Part shown: positions 7,026 to 10,080 of the stretch, piece by piece
How positions within the stretch are numbered: the first letter of the stretch is position 1
Layout of the letters: each line of letters starts with the position of its first letter
Assembly: GCA_964511535.1 (NCBI GenBank)
Contig: CAZEFW010000226.1
Location: forward strand, 1-10,080
DNA length: 10,080 bases
Direction: 5' to 3'
Source of the DNA: CAZCFB01 sp964511535
Lineage (GTDB): Bacteria > Myxococcota_A > Polyangia > GCA-2747355 > CAZCFB01
Program-made: the position numbers and the translations under genes
The notes under the pieces: generated by a model
What the model saw: the letters and a program-made list of their open reading frames with translations, nothing else
The model's database searches: none
What the model was told of the DNA's origin: nothing

Positions 7026-8027
7026 ATGATGGATGGAACCGGAACCACGCTCCGGTCCAGGCAGGGGACCGTAGCGCTGGTGGTTCTGGTTTGTTGTGGG
7101 GTGGTTTGTGCGCTCACGCTCGCTGTGGACCGACTTCGCGACAGCCGACCGGCTGTGGCTGACCAGATGGATGTGCCGCAGTCGGTGTTGGAGCATGTCA
7201 ACGGGCGCTACCTCTGCAACCCCGCCATCGCGGCCAGTGGCCAGGAGGTCGCCAGCCACCGTCCCTGGCGCTACCTGGCCCGGTCAGCGCGCCACCCGGA
7301 GGCGAGAGAAGAGGCGCGGCGTCCCCTTTCGGTGGACGAACTACCCGGCTCGCTTGCAGAGCTGTCCGGGATTCAGGATCAGATCATGCAGGGCGAGTGG
7401 GACCGCGCCGGGGCAACCCTCGCGGAGGCCCTGCGCAGCGATCCGGGCAACCTGAAGGCCCGCTACCTGCGAGCCAAGCTCCTGCATCAGCAAAGTCAAT
7501 GGGATGACGCCGCCCGGGAACTGGAGCAGGTCGCGCGCGCAGCGCCGGGCTGCCCGGATGTCTGGGTCCAGCTGGCCATCGTGCTCAATGATGGGAACCG
7601 CGAACGCCCCGACATGAGCGCCCGGCGACGCCGGGCCGCGGTAAGACGCGCGCTGGCCGCACTGGACCGGGCCGAGGGGCTGACCGGTCCTGGCGATCAC
7701 ATGGTGCACCTGCAGCGCGGCATCGTCCTCTGCTTCGCCGGGCGCTTCGAGGAGGCAGAGTGGGATCTCTGGAAGGCGGTCGAGGCCGCCCCCATGGACG
7801 GCAACGCCTACTGGGACATCGCCTGGCTTGAGGCCCAGCGCGGAGACGGCGCCGCCGCGGCCAGCGCGCTGCGCTTCGCCGCGCGCGATCCGAGGCTGTT
7901 CGCCATGCGCGTCTGCCAGCAGGAGGTGCTGAACGACGAATTCCTGCGCCCGGTGGTGAAACAGGCGGCGTTCCTCTCCTGGGCGCGCCAGCTGCCCGTG
8001 CGCTGCGCCGTGCGCGAGGGCCACTGA
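7026..8027 (+). CDS. Membrane-anchored TPR protein
   Basis: 333 residues from ATG 7026 (332 if the adjacent ATG 7029 is used). A short basic N-terminus precedes one hydrophobic helix at about 14-34, so the body is most likely periplasmic, tethered to the inner membrane. TPR-like helix pairs lie at about 115-190 (pattern W-D-x-A-x-x-x-L-x-x-A-L-x-x-x-P, then Q-W-D-D-A) and 225-290 (GRFEEAEWDLWKAVEAAP, then a Y-W-D-I-A helix). TPRs bind partner proteins; no enzymatic motif is visible. The next gene, for an exported peptidase-like protein, starts 49 bp later on the same strand without an intervening terminator, so they are probably co-transcribed. The start is uncertain: AGG at 7020-7022 serves ATG 7029 with a 6-nt gap, while ATG 6945 has a better AGGA and would add 27 residues, but third-position GC is low there. 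Confidence 0.8.
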   Translation: MMDGTGTTLRSRQGTVALVVLVCCGVVCALTLAVDRLRDSRPAVADQMDVPQSVLEHVNGRYLCNPAIAASGQEVASHRPWRYLARSARHPEAREEARRPLSVDELPGSLAELSGIQDQIMQGEWDRAGATLAEALRSDPGNLKARYLRAKLLHQQSQWDDAARELEQVARAAPGCPDVWVQLAIVLNDGNRERPDMSARRRRAAVRRALAALDRAEGLTGPGDHMVHLQRGIVLCFAGRFEEAEWDLWKAVEAAPMDGNAYWDIAWLEAQRGDGAAAASALRFAARDPRLFAMRVCQQEVLNDEFLRPVVKQAAFLSWARQLPVRCAVREGH

Positions 8028-8076
8028 CCGGCAGGGGCTTGAGCAGCGCGGCCGCAGGTGCCACACTTTCGCCTCC

Positions 8077-9957
8077 ATGGAAACAACGCGCCCCACACGC
8101 TCCTCGGCGGCCGGGCTGCTGGCCGCGCTCCTGCTGGCGACCCCGGCCGTGGCAGTGGCCGAGCCAGAGGCCGCGCCCACAGACCCGATCACCGCCGCCC
8201 TGGCGGCGCGATGCCGCATCGGCGACGGCCTGGCCATGCTGGTCTCGCCCGCGCGCCCCAACCGCCGCGCGCCCTTGCGGGTGATCGTGGTCAGCAAGAA
8301 GCCGCAGCCCGGAGCCGTGCTGGTGGCCCAGGGGCCCACAGGGCGCCACGCGCTGCAGGTCCTGACCCGGGGTGGGCCGCCCTACTGGTGGCACGCGGAG
8401 ATCGCCGCCCCGGCAGCCGGGCGGCACCGGTTCGTGCTCGCCGCGCCGGACGGTACGGCGCTGGCCTGTCGCCGCCCGCGGGTGGAGTCGCGGCCGGGCC
8501 CCGCCCCCGAGGAGCCGCCCACCGGCGTGTGGCCGGTGCGCCGCCGCTGGAGCTGGGTCACCGAGGGGCTCTACTCCGCCTGGATCGAGAAGCTGTTCGA
8601 CGCCCCGCCCGACCAGCGGCCCAGCTGGACCCCGCTGCACAAGGTGTTCCACGACCCCGCGCGCAACTTCCTGTACAACCACCTGGGCGCCAGGGAGGAC
8701 GGGCCCAAGACGCGCAAGGCCGTACAGCTGCGGCCCGACTGCGCCGACCTGCCCTACTTCTTGCGCGGCTACTTCGCCTGGAAGCTGCGGCTGCCCTTCG
8801 GCTACCGGCACTGTGACCGCGGCAGCTCCAAGCGAGCCACCCGGTGCGGCGAGCTGCGCCACGTGCTGGCTCAGCGCTCGCCGGCCACCGGGTCCGACGC
8901 GGCCAGGCGTTTTTCGCAGTACATGCGGCGCAAGGTGAAGTACGTTCACTCCGGCTCGGGCCGCACCGCGCCTGGCGACGATGAGTCTGACCTCTACCCG
9001 GTGAAGCTGACCCGCCGGAGCTTGCGCCCCGGCACCGTATACGTCGACCCGTACGGCCACCTGCTGGTGGTCTCTCGCTGGATCGACCAGCAGGGGGACA
9101 AGAGCGGCCAGCTGTTCGCGGTGGACGGTCACCCGGACCTGTCGGTGGGGCGCAAGCGCTTCTGGCGCGGCGCGTTCCTCTTTTCGGACAACGTCAAGGG
9201 CGCGGCCGGCGGGTTCAAGGCGTTCCGGCCGCTGGTGGTGCGCGACGGCGCCATCGTGCCCCTGACCAACGAGGAGCTCAACAAGGAGCGAGACTACGGC
9301 GACCACTCCGACGAGCAGTACCGTCTGGGGCTCGACGGCTTCTACGACCGCATGGACCGGGTGATCAACCCGAAGCCGCTGTCGCCGCTGGCCTACCACA
9401 AGGCGCTGCTCGAGGCGCTGTACGAGCTGATCCAGGAGCGCGTGGACAGCGTCGCCGCAGGCGAGAAGTACATGAAGAGCGTCTCGTACCGCACCATGAA
9501 GATGCCCAAGGGGCCGCGCATCTTCGAGACCCGCGGTCCGTGGGAGGACTTCTCAACCCCGGCGCGGGACTTCCGCCTGCTCATCGCCATTGATGAGGTG
9601 GCCGGGGTACCGGACAAGGTGGTCAAGTACCCCGAGCGCTTCGCCCTGCCCAAGGGGACCTCGCCGAAGCAGGCGCGCATGGACCTGCTGACCCAGCACC
9701 GCACCTTCACCGAGAAGCACGGCTTCGCCTACGTCAAGAGCGACGGCACCGAGCAGAAGCTGACCATGGCCGCGCTGCTGTCGCGCCAAAAGGAGCTGGA
9801 GGTGGCCTACAACCCCAACGACTGCGTGGAGCTGCGCTGGGGCGCCAGCGGCGACGAGCTGGAGACCTGCAAGCGCCGCGCGCCAGCCGACCAGCGCACC
9901 CTGATGAAGAAGTACCGCCCCTGGTTCGAGAAGCGTTACCGGCCGCCCATCAGGTAA
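8077..9957 (+). CDS. Exported protein with NlpC/P60- or transglutaminase-like Cys-His core
   Basis: 626 residues. A clear signal peptide: Thr/Arg n-region, hydrophobic core (residues 11-22) and an A-V-A site giving cleavage after Ala28, so periplasmic or secreted. The central part has DCADLPYFLRGYFAWK beginning at Asp221, with Cys222 at a helix start, and DPYGHLLVV with His328, the order and spacing expected of papain-fold cysteine hydrolases (NlpC/P60, transglutaminase-like). Asp350 in AVDGHPD is a candidate third residue. Six other cysteines (46, 131, 246, 257, 583, 598) could form disulfides outside the cytoplasm. Residues 390-626 are mostly helical and charged with no recognised domain. 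Likely reactions are peptide or amide hydrolysis on the cell wall or a protein, but no named family is assigned. Start ATG 8077 is set by the signal peptide; no clear Shine-Dalgarno precedes it, suggesting coupling to the TPR gene 49 bp upstream. Confidence 0.85.
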   Translation: METTRPTRSSAAGLLAALLLATPAVAVAEPEAAPTDPITAALAARCRIGDGLAMLVSPARPNRRAPLRVIVVSKKPQPGAVLVAQGPTGRHALQVLTRGGPPYWWHAEIAAPAAGRHRFVLAAPDGTALACRRPRVESRPGPAPEEPPTGVWPVRRRWSWVTEGLYSAWIEKLFDAPPDQRPSWTPLHKVFHDPARNFLYNHLGAREDGPKTRKAVQLRPDCADLPYFLRGYFAWKLRLPFGYRHCDRGSSKRATRCGELRHVLAQRSPATGSDAARRFSQYMRRKVKYVHSGSGRTAPGDDESDLYPVKLTRRSLRPGTVYVDPYGHLLVVSRWIDQQGDKSGQLFAVDGHPDLSVGRKRFWRGAFLFSDNVKGAAGGFKAFRPLVVRDGAIVPLTNEELNKERDYGDHSDEQYRLGLDGFYDRMDRVINPKPLSPLAYHKALLEALYELIQERVDSVAAGEKYMKSVSYRTMKMPKGPRIFETRGPWEDFSTPARDFRLLIAIDEVAGVPDKVVKYPERFALPKGTSPKQARMDLLTQHRTFTEKHGFAYVKSDGTEQKLTMAALLSRQKELEVAYNPNDCVELRWGASGDELETCKRRAPADQRTLMKKYRPWFEKRYRPPIR

Positions 9958-9971
9958 GCCGCCGCCGGCGG

Positions 9972-9990
9972 CTGCGGCCGTTGGCCGCAG
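9972..9990 (+). terminator. Terminator-like hairpin after the peptidase-like gene
   Basis: Perfect 8-bp GC-rich stem CTGCGGCC / GGCCGCAG with a GTT loop, 14 nt after the stop codon. No T tract follows (an A-rich stretch does), so termination would be atypical; the stem could also protect the 3' end of the mRNA. Confidence 0.5.
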
Positions 9991-9999
9991 AATGACAAA

Positions 10000-10060
10000 A
10001 CGACGAAACGACGAAACGACGAATCGAAACGACGAAACGACGAATCGGCGAATCGACGAA
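10000..10060. repeat. Tandem octamer array, consensus ACGACGAA
   Basis: Units start at 10000, 10008, 10016, 10029, 10037, 10045 and 10053. The first five are exact ACGACGAA, the last two are TCGGCGAA and TCGACGAA. A 5-nt TCGAA sits between units three and four, so the array is two exact blocks plus variants. Related sequence (TCGACAGAAC) follows, so it may continue past the window. No gene is seen in 9958-10080. Confidence 0.88.
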
Positions 10061-10080
10061 TCGACAGAACGCGGTTCGAT

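Noticed and set aside
6861..7259. N-terminal extension of GH57 to a start near 7259
   Set aside because: The extra 133 residues are low-complexity, unlike the family, and would overlap the TPR gene; ATG 6860 places the HFYQPP motif where expected.
10000..10060. CRISPR array
   Set aside because: The repeat is 8 bp without spacers, and no cas genes are present.

Overview
The window is a GC-rich bacterial chromosome segment, roughly two thirds G+C by eye, with strong G/C third positions and GTG starts at two genes. It most resembles a high-GC proteobacterium. I lean towards a gammaproteobacterium of the Ectothiorhodospiraceae type, but no marker gene fixes this. I see no phage, transposase, tRNA, rRNA or CRISPR features.

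Layout. (1) 1-743: a four-helix-bundle (23S rRNA IVS-type) gene on the minus strand, flanked on both sides by arrays of a degenerate GCTGNN hexamer. Between its start codon and the right-hand array lies a 21-bp inverted repeat with an 82-nt loop, and one arm of it contains the gene's Shine-Dalgarno. (2) 744-1787, minus: a deoxyhypusine-synthase-family enzyme, in bacteria probably a homospermidine synthase; its stop codon touches the right-hand array. (3) 1894-4341, plus: a soluble PAS-PAS-GAF hybrid histidine kinase with a C-terminal receiver, divergent from (2) across a 106-bp control region. (4) 4401-6860, minus: a GH57 glycoside hydrolase with a DUF3536-type C-terminal region, convergent with the kinase; the 59-bp gap holds two perfect 8-bp hairpins. 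(5) 7026-8027 and 8077-9957, plus: a membrane-anchored TPR protein followed 49 bp later by an exported protein with a Cys...His pattern like papain-fold (NlpC/P60 or transglutaminase-like) enzymes, probably one operon. (6) 9958-10080: a terminator-like hairpin, then a tandem octamer array (consensus ACGACGAA) running towards the window edge.

The genes do not form one pathway. The kinase and polyamine enzyme share a control region, GH57 is probably an independent alpha-glucan enzyme, and the TPR/peptidase-like pair looks like an uncharacterised envelope module. The most unusual structure is the left end: a small four-helix-bundle gene, repeat arrays on both sides, and an RNA hairpin predicted to hide its ribosome binding site from read-through transcripts.
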